Shown in pieces: positions 25,526 to 34,369 of a stretch of 64,000 nucleotides of DNA. Under the pieces are notes generated by a model. That model was not told the DNA's origin and ran no database searches. It saw only the letters and a list, made by a program, of their open reading frames with translations. The translations under genes were made by a program, and so were the position numbers. The number at the start of each line of letters is the position of its first letter. The stretch's first letter is position 1. Source of the stretch: Vibrio tapetis subsp. quintayensis (GTDB lineage: Bacteria; Pseudomonadota; Gammaproteobacteria; Enterobacterales; Vibrionaceae); contig NZ_JAUFQV010000043.1 in NCBI RefSeq assembly GCF_030409945.1, forward strand, positions 124,001 to 188,000, written 5' to 3'.

Positions 25526-26818
25526 ATGGACGCAGAATCAGTGCCAAAAATTCTCATTGTAGACGATGAACCAAACAACTTGAGAGTTTACGAGCGGACG
25601 TTAGCGTCACTCGACATAGAGATAGTTAAAGCCCTTTCTGGTCAGCAGGCTCTCGCTGTTGCTCATAAACATGACTTCGCTTTAATCTTAATGGACGTGC
25701 AAATGCCCTGTATGGACGGTTTTGAAACCGCGTCACTCATTCTTGACCACCCAAAAACCAGTCATATTCCGGTCATTTTTATCACCGCCTTTGCCCGAGA
25801 CGAGACGTTCGAATTTAAGGGGTATGATAGCGGCGCGGTAGATTACTTAGTTAAACCCATTAATGAAGACGTTGTGCGTAGTAAGGTATCTGTTTTTGTT
25901 GAATTGCATAAAGAAAAACAACAACTTGATTTAGCGTGTAAAGTGCGTGAGAAAGCAGAAGCAGAGCTGAGAGTGCATAAAGAGAACCTTGAATACTTAG
26001 TTCAAGAAAGAACCCAAGAACTGCAAGGTTCCATCGAAAATCTCGTCGCCACGCAAAATCAGTTAGTTGAGTCTGAAAAAATGGCTTCTTTGGGGCGTTT
26101 AGTGGCGGGTGTCGCTCACGAACTCAATACGCCAATCGGTATTGGCATTACAGGGGCGTCTTTTTTACATGAAAAACTGTTGCACCTTAAAAGCAGTTTT
26201 GAAGATGGCAACATGAGTAGAAAAACACTGTCTGAATTTATCGACTGTGCTCCAATGTCTGCTGAAATAATTTTGTCGAACTTAGGCCGTGCAGCAGAAC
26301 AAATTGCCAATTTTAAAACGGTTGCCGTTGATCAAACCAGTGAACGAAAACGCAGCATTAACGTATTCAGTTACGTAGAAAAAGTGGTGAACAGTCTGTC
26401 ACCAGCAATTAATGGGGCGAGGCACACTGTCGAGGTACAGGGTGAGAAAGACATTGAATTGTACACGGTCCCCGGCGTGCTCTCACAAATCATCACTAAC
26501 CTAACGATGAACTCTATCTACCATGCCTACGAGGAAGAAGAGCAAGGCAATATATTGATCTCAATTGAAAAGCAGCAAGACAAAGTGAGCCTCATATACC
26601 GGGATGATGGAAAAGGAATGGAGAAGTCTGTTAGCCAAATGATATTTGAGCCATTTTTCACTACCAAGAGAGGTTCTGGTGGGAGTGGGTTAGGTATGTA
26701 CTTAGTCTACAATTTAGTTAATCAAACCTTGGGCGGAAGTATTTCTTGCCACAGCGAACCCGGTGACGGCACCGAGTTTACGCTTGTATTCCCGGTTTTA
26801 ATGGAAGAATCAGATTAA
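25526..26818 (+). CDS. Receiver-first hybrid histidine kinase
   Basis: A soluble 430-residue kinase. The N-terminal receiver (about 8-125) has phospho-acceptor Asp57 in LILMDVQMPCMDG and the conserved KP in YLVKPINED. A coiled coil (about 130-185) leads to the HisKA-like box GVAHELNTPIG with His198, then a HATPase domain with the N-box, DDGKGME, and GGSGLGMYLVY. There is no membrane segment and no DNA-binding output. Its place as last gene of the operon suggests it receives phosphate from the large hybrid kinase and relays it onward, possibly to an unlinked Hpt or regulator. No terminator is obvious after it. Confidence 0.9.
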   Translation: MDAESVPKILIVDDEPNNLRVYERTLASLDIEIVKALSGQQALAVAHKHDFALILMDVQMPCMDGFETASLILDHPKTSHIPVIFITAFARDETFEFKGYDSGAVDYLVKPINEDVVRSKVSVFVELHKEKQQLDLACKVREKAEAELRVHKENLEYLVQERTQELQGSIENLVATQNQLVESEKMASLGRLVAGVAHELNTPIGIGITGASFLHEKLLHLKSSFEDGNMSRKTLSEFIDCAPMSAEIILSNLGRAAEQIANFKTVAVDQTSERKRSINVFSYVEKVVNSLSPAINGARHTVEVQGEKDIELYTVPGVLSQIITNLTMNSIYHAYEEEEQGNILISIEKQQDKVSLIYRDDGKGMEKSVSQMIFEPFFTTKRGSGGSGLGMYLVYNLVNQTLGGSISCHSEPGDGTEFTLVFPVLMEESD

Positions 26819-26886
26819 TACCTGAACTAATGCTCCGATCTCTGCAACAATAAGACAGAAACTCAATCAAACTGGTATCCATCTTC

Positions 26887-27825
26887 ATGCTCAACCAAAT
26901 CAACTTGCCTGATATTCGTTCATTTGTACTCATTGCCCAATTGGGAAACTTCACCAAAGCCGCCGAGGCATTATCTGTTTCGCGTTCTCATGTCTCTAGG
27001 CAGGTGAGTAACTTAGAGCAAAAAATGGGTGTGACTTTGTTTATCCGAACCACACGCATGCTGCGTTTAACTGAACCTGGGCAAGATTTTTATATTAGAT
27101 GTGAAGAGGCGTTAAATCGAATAGACCAAGCGTTACTCGCTGCGGTGGATGATACCGATAAAGTGCAAGGCTCCATTCGCATCAACTGTGTGGGCGGTTA
27201 CTTAGGTGAAGAAATCATCGCCCCGATGGTTTGCCAGTTTATCCAGCAATATCCAGACATAGATGTGAGCTTGGACTTTAGCAGCCATAGAGTGGACTTG
27301 ATTGAAGACGCATTTGATGTCGCATTTAGAATGGGCAATTTGGAAGATTCTGGCTTTATCGCGAAGAAACTCATGGATATTGAAATGGGCACACTGGCCA
27401 GTCAACGTTATCTTGAACAGCACGGAAGGCCAAGTCACCCTCGGGAATTAAACCAACACCATTGCTTAGTTGGTTCGGTGACCAAGTGGCGCTTTGAGCT
27501 AAAAGTCGATGGACAGTCTGCCGGTAAGCGCGGATCTAAAGACAAGCAGCAACCCCATGCCGATGTTCAAATTAAAGGCCAGTTGCAGTGCAAAAATGGC
27601 CGCGTGTTAGTGCAAGGCGCAACGGCGGGTATTGGCATCATACGAGTCCCGAGAATCTACTGCGCACCTCAGCTAGAAGCTGGAGAGTTAGAAGAAGTAT
27701 TTGAAGAGTGGGTGATCCCATCGGTGCCTTTCTCGGCCATTTACCACAGAGACAAATACCAACCACGCAGGTTGCGTACATTTCTAGACTTTATGAAGCA
27801 GGCTTTTGAACAGTTAAACGCTTAG
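26887..27825 (+). CDS. LysR-family transcriptional regulator
   Basis: A regulator of 312 residues with the N-terminal winged helix (NFTKAAEALSVSRSHVSRQVSNLE) and a substrate-binding domain of the CrgA/DsdC-like subgroup (GSIRINCVGGYLGEEIIAP, DVAFRMGNLEDSG). It lies 68 nt after the kinase operon on the same strand and ends immediately against the stop codon of the convergent AraC gene, with no base between the two stop codons. A short insertion rich in Lys and Gln (about residues 210-230) is less conserved-looking. Target and effector are unknown. Confidence 0.88.
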   Translation: MLNQINLPDIRSFVLIAQLGNFTKAAEALSVSRSHVSRQVSNLEQKMGVTLFIRTTRMLRLTEPGQDFYIRCEEALNRIDQALLAAVDDTDKVQGSIRINCVGGYLGEEIIAPMVCQFIQQYPDIDVSLDFSSHRVDLIEDAFDVAFRMGNLEDSGFIAKKLMDIEMGTLASQRYLEQHGRPSHPRELNQHHCLVGSVTKWRFELKVDGQSAGKRGSKDKQQPHADVQIKGQLQCKNGRVLVQGATAGIGIIRVPRIYCAPQLEAGELEEVFEEWVIPSVPFSAIYHRDKYQPRRLRTFLDFMKQAFEQLNA

Positions 27826-28692
27826 TCAGCCTGTTTCTCGGTTTATAAAGTGCGACTGGTAGAACTTAGGAGTGACGGCGAGTTTCTTTTTGAACTGCCT
27901 TTGGAAGTGGGCTTGATCTGAAAATCCTAGTGCTAAAGCAACATCAGAAAGCGCATGGCCTGATTTGAGCATGGTTTTAGAGCGCTTTATTTTCTCATCC
28001 ATTAAATAGGCGTATGGCGGCATTCCATACTGGTTTTTAAACGCTTTGAGTAACTGAAAACGAGTTAAGCCGACTTCACTTGAAAGATCTTCAAGCTGGT
28101 GGGGTTTTTCTAGTTCATCAAAAAGCTTATCGCGTACCAAAGAAATATTAGGGCTGTGCTTGAGATCTTTTGTTACTTTGCTAGCTGATTTTTTAAAACC
28201 GCCCAGATTTTCAAAACCTTCCGGCTTTTCGAAACAGTCTTCGATGAATTGATACAGGCAAGTTTCTGTATGAAGGGCAGAAGTAGAGTGATGTAAACTA
28301 GAATAGAGCTCAATAAATGTTTGTTTTAAAGAATCTTTACGCTCTACGTCTCGTAAAAATGGTTCGTATTGCTTCGGAGCAATCCCCCAAATGTCATGTT
28401 GAATTCGGCCTAAATTGATGGGCTCAACAAACAACATATTGTAGGACCAAGTGGCTGATATTGGGTTGCAAGAATGCACATCAACAGGGTTAATGGTGAC
28501 GATATCACCAGTGGATATGTGGTGCGTAGTTTGTTTATTTTGATAAATGGCCTGACCGTCTAGGATCAAACCAAATGAGAACTCATCATGAGAATGAGCA
28601 TCGTAACAGGCGGTACTTTGATTCGCTTGGCGTAATTCTATCCACGGAAACAGCGTACACTGTTTAAACCTCGCGCTGTGATCGGTTTTCAT
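27826..28692 (-). CDS. AraC-family regulator with cupin sensor domain
   Basis: A 288-residue regulator. The N-terminal cupin-like domain contains AHSHDEFSFGLILDG and GDIVTINPVDVHSCNP; the C-terminal 100 residues carry the two AraC helix-turn-helix motifs (LTRFQLLKAFKNQYGMPPYAY and LSDVALALGFSDQAHFQRQF). It starts 18 nt after the lysE-type gene on the same strand, so the two form an operon and the regulator probably controls the exporter. AGGT lies upstream of the ATG. Confidence 0.88.
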   Translation of the reverse strand: MKTDHSARFKQCTLFPWIELRQANQSTACYDAHSHDEFSFGLILDGQAIYQNKQTTHHISTGDIVTINPVDVHSCNPISATWSYNMLFVEPINLGRIQHDIWGIAPKQYEPFLRDVERKDSLKQTFIELYSSLHHSTSALHTETCLYQFIEDCFEKPEGFENLGGFKKSASKVTKDLKHSPNISLVRDKLFDELEKPHQLEDLSSEVGLTRFQLLKAFKNQYGMPPYAYLMDEKIKRSKTMLKSGHALSDVALALGFSDQAHFQRQFKKKLAVTPKFYQSHFINRETG

Positions 28693-28710
28693 GATTGTTG
28701 ACCTTTCAAT

Positions 28711-29304
28711 TTAGACCCACATGAGTGAGACGGATACAACAAGCAACCCTGCCATCAACTGATTGAACTTTTGCCGCTGTGCGACAGATTCCAAACGTTT
28801 GGAAATTACTCGCCCTAGTAATGCCCATGCCCCCACTCCTGCTAAACAAGCAGCCAGAGAGATAACAACAAATAGGCCCAGCATGTATTGGCCATGTTCC
28901 TGACCCGACACATATAAGCTAACACCCGATGCGGCAACTAACCACGCTTTAGGGTTAAGAAATTGAAGTAAGGATCCAGACAATAACCCAGACTGCTGCT
29001 TAGATTTTGATTCAATAGAAGAAAATGACGAATGATAAATCTTGACGGCTAAATACAGCAAAAATCCGGACGCGGCTAATTGCATCCCAAATTCCACTCT
29101 TGGCAAGGTTTTGAGCAATAACTGCATCAATACACCACACAATAACACCACCAAAGCATAGGCGACAGAAGCGCCAATTACGTGCTTTGCTGCTTGGTTA
29201 CTGCCGTGATTAATGGCGACGCTGGTGGCAATAAAATTAACTGGCCCTGGCGTTATTGCGCCAACAACAGCAAAGGTGGCCATGGCGATGACAACGTTAT
29301 TCAT
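28711..29304 (-). CDS. LysE/RhtB-family amino acid exporter
   Basis: An inner-membrane exporter of 197 residues with six predicted helices. The family start is clear (VVGAITPGPVNFIATSVAIN) and the mid-protein QFLNPKAWLVAASG segment is the conserved LysE/RhtB block. ATG 29304 is preceded by GAGGG. The AraC gene follows in the same operon. Members export basic amino acids, homoserine, threonine or related compounds; the substrate here is not determinable from sequence. Confidence 0.9.
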   Translation of the reverse strand: MNNVVIAMATFAVVGAITPGPVNFIATSVAINHGSNQAAKHVIGASVAYALVVLLCGVLMQLLLKTLPRVEFGMQLAASGFLLYLAVKIYHSSFSSIESKSKQQSGLLSGSLLQFLNPKAWLVAASGVSLYVSGQEHGQYMLGLFVVISLAACLAGVGAWALLGRVISKRLESVAQRQKFNQLMAGLLVVSVSLMWV

Positions 29305-29427
29305 ATTTTACCCTCTGAAAATTAGAGGATAGTGAATACCGCGTGTGGAGTATTGAATGATATTGCAAGGTACGGGCACAAGGCACAAGAGAAAAAGGGA
29401 ACGGCGTTAAGAACTAGAGTTGGAGAG

Positions 29428-29469
29428 AAAACAAAGCCCGTTGGTGATGTGAAATTCGGGCTTTGTTTT
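29428..29469 (-). terminator. Terminator of the HopJ-family gene
   Basis: A perfect 13-bp stem, AAAACAAAGCCCG / CGGGCTTTGTTTT (29428-29440 and 29457-29469), with a 16-nt loop, 33 nt beyond the gene's stop on the minus strand. The A/T-rich stem base provides the U-run in either direction. Confidence 0.8.
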
Positions 29470-29502
29470 GTGATGGTTTTACTCGATCTTTCGACTGAAC
29501 AC

Positions 29503-29853
29503 TTATTGCGTAATCGCAACCAGCGCCTGACCATCAAATCGAATTTCATCCCAACCGTGGGTGATGAAGTTACGGATGTTTTGATGATCGTCATTGGTTG
29601 GATGCGCTAATACGTCTTCGCGGTAATAACGACCAAAGCAAGCCAATGTTTGTTCGGCGGTCAGTTCTTGAAGTAATGCAAAAGCGAAAATCTTACAAGA
29701 TCCGTTGTTCTGGCCTGCTTCGTTTCGGATTTCTCCATTGCCAAAACCCGTCGGTGTAAACTCAAACTGCCCATCAATAACCGCCATTGTTTGTTCAAAT
29801 TCAACGTTTTCTGGTTGAGTCGACAGTAATTCAATAAACTGAGTTAATTCCAT
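29503..29853 (-). CDS. HopJ-family protein
   Basis: A 116-residue cytoplasmic protein of the HopJ family, recognised from the block FTPTGFGNGEIRNEAGQNNG, then SCKIFAFALL and CFGRYYREDVLAHP, ending in IRNFITHGWDEIRFDG. The family is named after a Pseudomonas type III effector candidate, but it is widespread in free-living gammaproteobacteria as a small protein of unknown function. No secretion genes lie nearby, so an effector role should not be assumed. It is a single gene with its own terminator, divergent from the GAF-GGDEF gene. Confidence 0.85.
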   Translation of the reverse strand: MELTQFIELLSTQPENVEFEQTMAVIDGQFEFTPTGFGNGEIRNEAGQNNGSCKIFAFALLQELTAEQTLACFGRYYREDVLAHPTNDDHQNIRNFITHGWDEIRFDGQALVAITQ

Positions 29854-30007
29854 TTGCCTGTTTCCTTGGTTAAATTTACATTTGAGTAAGTGATGATTAG
29901 CCCTACTTTGACAGCAAATTTAACTAAGATCTAGATTAATGGCGGTAAAAGCAGGAAAGTCGGAGCATTGTCTATACTTACATAATGTGTGCTGTTGGAG
30001 CTTTAAT

Positions 30008-30979
30008 ATGAAGAAAGAGCATGAATGCTTGACCAAGTCCGATCAAGACGTGATCGACTTAGACAAATGGCAGCAAACAGCGGACTTAATGGCAGAGCTT
30101 TTTGATGCATCGTGCGGTGCGATTGTTCAGTTGCACGATGGTCAATTTAATGTGATTAAAACCAGCAGTAATGAGAATAATTTTCTGCACAAAGGCGATT
30201 CGTGGAGCTGGGATGTCACAGGTTTTTGCCGTCATATGATCGAAAATGAAACAGACTTATATGTTAACGATGCGATAGCGCATGAATTCTGGCGTCATGC
30301 CCCTCCCGTTGCTGAGGGGGAGGTCCGTTCATATTGCGGAGTACCGCTCTATTGGCCTGATGGGAAACCGTTTGGGTCAATTTGTGTCATTGATACCAAA
30401 AGCACTGGTTACAGTGTCACTATGAATAAGCTGCTGAGTCAGTTAGCGCGTTTGATCACTTCAGACCTGAAAATGTTTGAAGACTTTCAAACTCTACAAG
30501 ATCTGGCGCTTACTGATGATATGACCGATGTGCTCAATAGACGTGGGTTAAGCATATTGGGTGAACAAAAATTAAAAGATGCCAAACGCTACCAAAGCTC
30601 AGTCGGCGTGATTTATCTTGATATCGACAACATGAAGCTCGTTAATGATAAGTTTGGTCATCAAGCTGGGGATGATTGCATCGTGACACTTGCAACCGTG
30701 TTAAAAGAAAATTTCCGAGAAAGTGATGTGATAGCAAGAGTAGGCGGAGACGAATTCATTGTTATCTCGCAAGTTGGCTCCCGACTAGAACTGGGTGCGT
30801 TAGCTGCAAGAGTCGAGCAAAAATACGCAGACCTTGTGCGTGGCAGTACTCGATTGGAACTCAGCTCCGTAAGCTATGGCACCAGTGTGATCGACTGTTA
30901 CAGCAGCTTACCCTTCGATGAACTCTTAGCCGAAGCCGATCGCAATATGTATCAACACAAGCAGACCAAACGCCGTTAA
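30008..30979 (+). CDS. Soluble diguanylate cyclase with GAF sensor
   Basis: Predicted to make cyclic di-GMP in the cytoplasm. The 323 residues form an N-terminal GAF domain (about 15-155; segment VRSYCGVPLYWPDGKPFGSI) and a GGDEF domain with motif GGDEF at residues 246-250. RESD five residues before the motif fits the inhibitory I-site. No membrane helix is seen. The frame is open from 29939, but ATG 30008 is preceded by GGAG at 29997-30000 with a 7-nt spacer, so it is chosen. It is divergent from the HopJ-family gene and convergent with the lipoprotein gene. Confidence 0.9.
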   Translation: MKKEHECLTKSDQDVIDLDKWQQTADLMAELFDASCGAIVQLHDGQFNVIKTSSNENNFLHKGDSWSWDVTGFCRHMIENETDLYVNDAIAHEFWRHAPPVAEGEVRSYCGVPLYWPDGKPFGSICVIDTKSTGYSVTMNKLLSQLARLITSDLKMFEDFQTLQDLALTDDMTDVLNRRGLSILGEQKLKDAKRYQSSVGVIYLDIDNMKLVNDKFGHQAGDDCIVTLATVLKENFRESDVIARVGGDEFIVISQVGSRLELGALAARVEQKYADLVRGSTRLELSSVSYGTSVIDCYSSLPFDELLAEADRNMYQHKQTKRR

Positions 30980-30996
30980 CTTCTGATTCTCCAAAT

Positions 30997-31025
30997 AAAA
31001 AAAGCCGCACTGACAAGGTGCGGCT
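30997..31025 (-). terminator. Terminator of the lipoprotein/LruC operon
   Basis: A perfect 8-bp stem AGCCGCAC / GTGCGGCT (31003-31010 and 31018-31025) with a 7-nt loop, followed on the minus strand by a run of seven T. It lies 44 nt after the lipoprotein stop. Confidence 0.85.
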
Positions 31026-31068
31026 AAAGGGGCGTTACATGACGAGTCGCGGGATAATGGATAGCTTA

Positions 31069-31509
31069 TTACCAATACCAGCTCGTTTGGTTAGTGGAAA
31101 ACTCTTGCTGTAGTGGGTCACTACCATCGTAAAACCACACTTCTGCTAGTACGTTATCTTGGCTATCAGCAATGGTTAAATCGATGCTGGCTTTGCCGTT
31201 ATCAAGTTGTGTCGCGGCGACTCGGCTCCCGTAGTCCGGTACTTTTACGCCACCATTAATTTCTACGTAACGGGTATATACCGACAAATAAGCACGTTGG
31301 CTACGTGATGCTGATAAATCGACCGTCAGTGTTCTAGATTCAATAGGGTTGTAATCAAACCCTTCTGGTGCCACTAAATCGGACGTTTGGCTAACCGCTG
31401 CAATAGGGGCGATTGGGGCTGCTGGTGTACTGGTTCCGCCACTTTCACCACCGCCACCACATGCAACGAGAAGAGGAGTAATCATTAGGCTTAACGTTAA
31501 ATTTTTCAT
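31069..31509 (-). CDS. Small secreted lipoprotein
   Basis: A 146-residue lipoprotein of unknown function. The signal peptide MKNLTLSLMITPLLVAC ends in a LVAC lipobox, so the mature chain begins with a lipidated cysteine followed by a Gly/Ser linker (GGGGESGG). The rest is predicted beta-rich (RTLTVDLSASRSQRAYLSVYT) and contains no motif I recognise. The frame extends further upstream, but ATG 31509 is preceded by a strong AAGGAG and starts the signal peptide. It lies 20 nt after the LruC-domain gene in the same operon, so the two products probably act together at the cell surface. Confidence 0.85.
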   Translation of the reverse strand: MKNLTLSLMITPLLVACGGGGESGGTSTPAAPIAPIAAVSQTSDLVAPEGFDYNPIESRTLTVDLSASRSQRAYLSVYTRYVEINGGVKVPDYGSRVAATQLDNGKASIDLTIADSQDNVLAEVWFYDGSDPLQQEFSTNQTSWYW

Positions 31510-31529
31510 GGGTTGCTCCTTAATCGTAA

Positions 31530-33647
31530 TTAGTAACAGTATTGGCTGACTGCGAATTTTGACTTGAACCAGTTGGTGTTGGTATTGCCACCACTTTCTG
31601 TATATTGCTGGAAGTTTGGATACGCTTTTAACATGTCTACGCGTTCTAGTGGCCACATCCAATCTTCGTCGTATATCAACAGCGCCCAAGGCAGGTTGTT
31701 AATGGTTTTGAAGTACACGTTGTTACTTGGGTCACTGGCATCAGCTCCGATATTCTGGAATAGGTTCGCACTATCGAATTTTTCCGTTGGTGCTTGGTCA
31801 GGTAAATGAACTTCCCAGCTTCTTCCTGGCTTCTCAATGATGCCACTGCCATGGTAGTAACCAGGTGTTGCGAAAATGAATGGGTCATAGGGCATGTCAG
31901 CAAGGCCTGATGTATCCGTGCCATCGTTGAACGACACGTTAAGTTCAAATTCAAAGTTCAGATCTTCTTCACAGCTGTCTTGTGTTCTAAAGAAACGACA
32001 CTTAGCAGACTTATGGTCAATCACGTCGTTGATGATCACAAAGCTGGCTTCGGTCATATCCGTTTCTAATCCAGATTCATTCTGAACGTCATCATTGACG
32101 ATTAATCGAGTGGTGAGTCCGTTGATGTCGGTTGCATTCACCCCGGGTAATCTGATAGCAAACCCACTGTGGTAATCGGCACCCACCGCTGCAAGCTTGC
32201 CTGAAATGGTGGTTTTAGCGACGACGCCATCTTTGATGACCTCAGTGATCCTGTATCTCAGCGTGACATCATTCATGTCGTAATCTGCGGTAAACGGCCA
32301 GTTATCTTCATAAGAAAGGGTCACGTAACCTGTTTCGGATGGGAAGTAGCGGTGAGAGGTGTTAGCGGCGGTGACGGTCAAAGTATGATCTTCTACCTCG
32401 CCAGATGTTGACCCACCAAAGTAATCCAATCCAGATTGTTGGCTAAAGCGGAATCGACTCCACGTTGTACCTGCAACGGCATTGATGTCAGCGGTAAAAA
32501 CCATTGCGTTTTGTCCCGAAGACAGGCTTTCATCGCTGAACACTTGCTCGCCGGCATCGGCAAAGTCGCCATCTTGGTTCCAATCAATCCATGCTGACAA
32601 ATAACCAGAGTTTGACGCGTATACGTTAACCACCGCATCTAAACCGGGCTCTATAGCAGTAACAAAACCAACGCCGTCTTCATCATCAATTCCAACTGAA
32701 TCATCAGATTGTGGTGATACCATGCCATCTTGGTCACCATCAGGCTGAGAAAACCCTAACCAGGTTGAGTTGTCTATTTGGTGACGAGGACCATTGCTTG
32801 TTAGTGTCGTTAAATACGAGTCTGGCGCATCAGCAAAATCGATGGTTGAGTCTTCATCAATAACGGGGGCATTTGCACAGCGGGCGCCGTCGTTTTGGCT
32901 TGAATAAGGGCCAACAGCAAACAGTGATGCCGCTACATTTCCTGCATCTATATTTGCTTGATCACCGAGTGCGATACGAAATACGTGCCCATCGCTATTT
33001 CGTGATAAGTAGTAGTTGCCGTTGACATCAAAATAACCAGCGCCAAACGTACCAGTGTGGCCCGTTTCACCTTTGTAAGTACTAACACCAGTACTTGGTT
33101 CAAATTCATAAAGATAGCCGGTTCTGTTATCGACGCCGTACAATTTACTGTTCACTGGGTTAAATGCCATGTCCGTTAATTGCACGGTGGCTGTATTAGT
33201 AATTTTAACCACATCGAGTACGGCGTTTGGATCGGAGTCCAGTGGAGTGAGGTCAACTTTGAACAAGCCTTTGCCGGTTCGGTACAAATAGTAGCTGTGG
33301 TCAAATACGTCGCCGACATAGAACGTATGTTCGGTAGGTAAATTTATTGTATTGACGTCTTCGACTTGAAAATCCTGACCCAATCGCACGATTTTCTTGT
33401 TGGTGGTGTCGTAACCGTAAATGTAACGGTCAGTTTCATTAAAACCGACGCCATTGATGTTAGAACTACTGCCTGTGTCTCCTTGCAGCAGAGCGGTTGT
33501 TCCGGTCACTAGGTTAATGCCATATACCTGCACAGGCTTAGATTGAAATAAATAGGCTTTACTCGGGCAAGTATCAAACGGAGCAGCAAGTGCTGCAGTT
33601 TGATAGGCCAAGCAAGATAGTCCGATTAAACCAATATGAGTTTTCAT
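31530..33647 (-). CDS. LruC-domain secreted protein with GEVED-type repeat
   Basis: A secreted or surface protein of 705 residues. It has a signal peptide (MKTHIGLIGLSCLAYQTAALA), a propeller-like N-terminal half (about 30-260, with YGINLVTGTTALLQGDTG and FNETDRYIYGYDTTN), a middle region with the GEVED-type signatures GIDDEDGVGF and SGEVEDHTLTV, and a C-terminal LruC domain (about 430-700, with YEDNWPFTADYDMNDVTLRY). The acidic D-x-D-rich loops suggest calcium binding, by family. ATG 33647 is preceded by AAAGGGGA; the frame runs on to 33791 without a signal peptide. LruC proteins are often found with lipoproteins in gammaproteobacteria, as here. The function is unknown. Confidence 0.87.
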   Translation of the reverse strand: MKTHIGLIGLSCLAYQTAALAAPFDTCPSKAYLFQSKPVQVYGINLVTGTTALLQGDTGSSSNINGVGFNETDRYIYGYDTTNKKIVRLGQDFQVEDVNTINLPTEHTFYVGDVFDHSYYLYRTGKGLFKVDLTPLDSDPNAVLDVVKITNTATVQLTDMAFNPVNSKLYGVDNRTGYLYEFEPSTGVSTYKGETGHTGTFGAGYFDVNGNYYLSRNSDGHVFRIALGDQANIDAGNVAASLFAVGPYSSQNDGARCANAPVIDEDSTIDFADAPDSYLTTLTSNGPRHQIDNSTWLGFSQPDGDQDGMVSPQSDDSVGIDDEDGVGFVTAIEPGLDAVVNVYASNSGYLSAWIDWNQDGDFADAGEQVFSDESLSSGQNAMVFTADINAVAGTTWSRFRFSQQSGLDYFGGSTSGEVEDHTLTVTAANTSHRYFPSETGYVTLSYEDNWPFTADYDMNDVTLRYRITEVIKDGVVAKTTISGKLAAVGADYHSGFAIRLPGVNATDINGLTTRLIVNDDVQNESGLETDMTEASFVIINDVIDHKSAKCRFFRTQDSCEEDLNFEFELNVSFNDGTDTSGLADMPYDPFIFATPGYYHGSGIIEKPGRSWEVHLPDQAPTEKFDSANLFQNIGADASDPSNNVYFKTINNLPWALLIYDEDWMWPLERVDMLKAYPNFQQYTESGGNTNTNWFKSKFAVSQYCY

Positions 33648-33842
33648 AGTCATCCCCTTTTTTAATGTCACTAGGGATATATCAAGTAATGTGCCAACTT
33701 TAAATTGTTGATTTTTAATGAATTGTATTTTTGGTATTTTGAGTTTCTCATTTAAAATGTCAAATTGAACGAGTGTTGTGCATTCTGACAAATGGGAATT
33801 TAATACGAGAAAAATAGGGGCGCTCTGATGTGAAACGGCAAC

Positions 33843-33865
33843 AAAAAAGCGGCCAAATGACCGCT
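33843..33865 (-). terminator. Terminator of maoP
   Basis: A short stem AGCGG / CCGCT (33848-33852 and 33861-33865) extended by near-complementary loop bases, followed by six T on the minus strand, 41 nt after the maoP stop. Confidence 0.7.
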
Positions 33866-33905
33866 GAGTAGGAGTAAGTAAGGTGTTCGCTAAAGGAAGT
33901 TGAGG

Positions 33906-34286
33906 TTACATGGCCATACTATGATCATCAGCTTCGATGCCTGCATCTGGGTTGAAATCATCATTGCTGCCGATGTTACTGTGTTTGCTACGTCCGTTTA
34001 GTGTGTGAAAATTACGTCGACCACGAGCAAGGCGGATGTACTTTAGCCAAACCTGTTCCAATTTGGTTTTCGCTTTGTTCGGTTGAGATAAAACCTTAAT
34101 AAAGTGTCTTTCTTCGATGTTATCCGGAGCGATGACCCCAATCTCCAAAGAAAGCATGGTGTCTCCATAAGTAACCAACAGGTTTTCTTCTGATAGCGTG
34201 AAATCTCCGGATTTTGCAAAACCTCGTGGAAATTTAACATTATCGTGAAACCGCTTTTTACCGTGACGAAATAAAGCTTCTGTCAT
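33906..34286 (-). CDS. maoP: MaoP-family macrodomain-organisation protein (DUF413)
   Basis: A small cytoplasmic protein of 126 residues matching MaoP (formerly YifE), which in E. coli acts with the maoS DNA site to organise the Ori macrodomain. The family blocks are clear: RFHDNVKFPRGFAKSGDFT near the N-terminus, then LEQVWLKYIRLARGRRNFHTL. The C-terminal tail is acidic and variable. ATG 34286 is preceded by GAGG; a TTG six codons upstream is unlikely. It is divergent from hdfR, as in E. coli, which strongly supports both assignments. Confidence 0.88.
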   Translation of the reverse strand: MTEALFRHGKKRFHDNVKFPRGFAKSGDFTLSEENLLVTYGDTMLSLEIGVIAPDNIEERHFIKVLSQPNKAKTKLEQVWLKYIRLARGRRNFHTLNGRSKHSNIGSNDDFNPDAGIEADDHSMAM

Positions 34287-34369
34287 ATTTACCTCAACTG
34301 ACAAAATTAGCTAAAGAGCCCCGTGCTCAATGGAAAAATAGTCGTAAAACCAGAAAATAGAAAACAAAA

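Noticed and set aside
29332..29610. A 92-codon plus-strand frame between lysE-type and HopJ-family genes
   Set aside because: It runs through the HopJ terminator and into the HopJ gene antisense; composition and context do not support a protein.
29503..29853. Type III effector role for the HopJ-family protein
   Set aside because: The family is widespread in non-pathogens and no secretion or chaperone genes are nearby.
31510..31689. Upstream extension of the lipoprotein gene
   Set aside because: It overlaps the LruC gene in another frame; a strong AAGGAG and a lipoprotein signal peptide fix the start at 31509.
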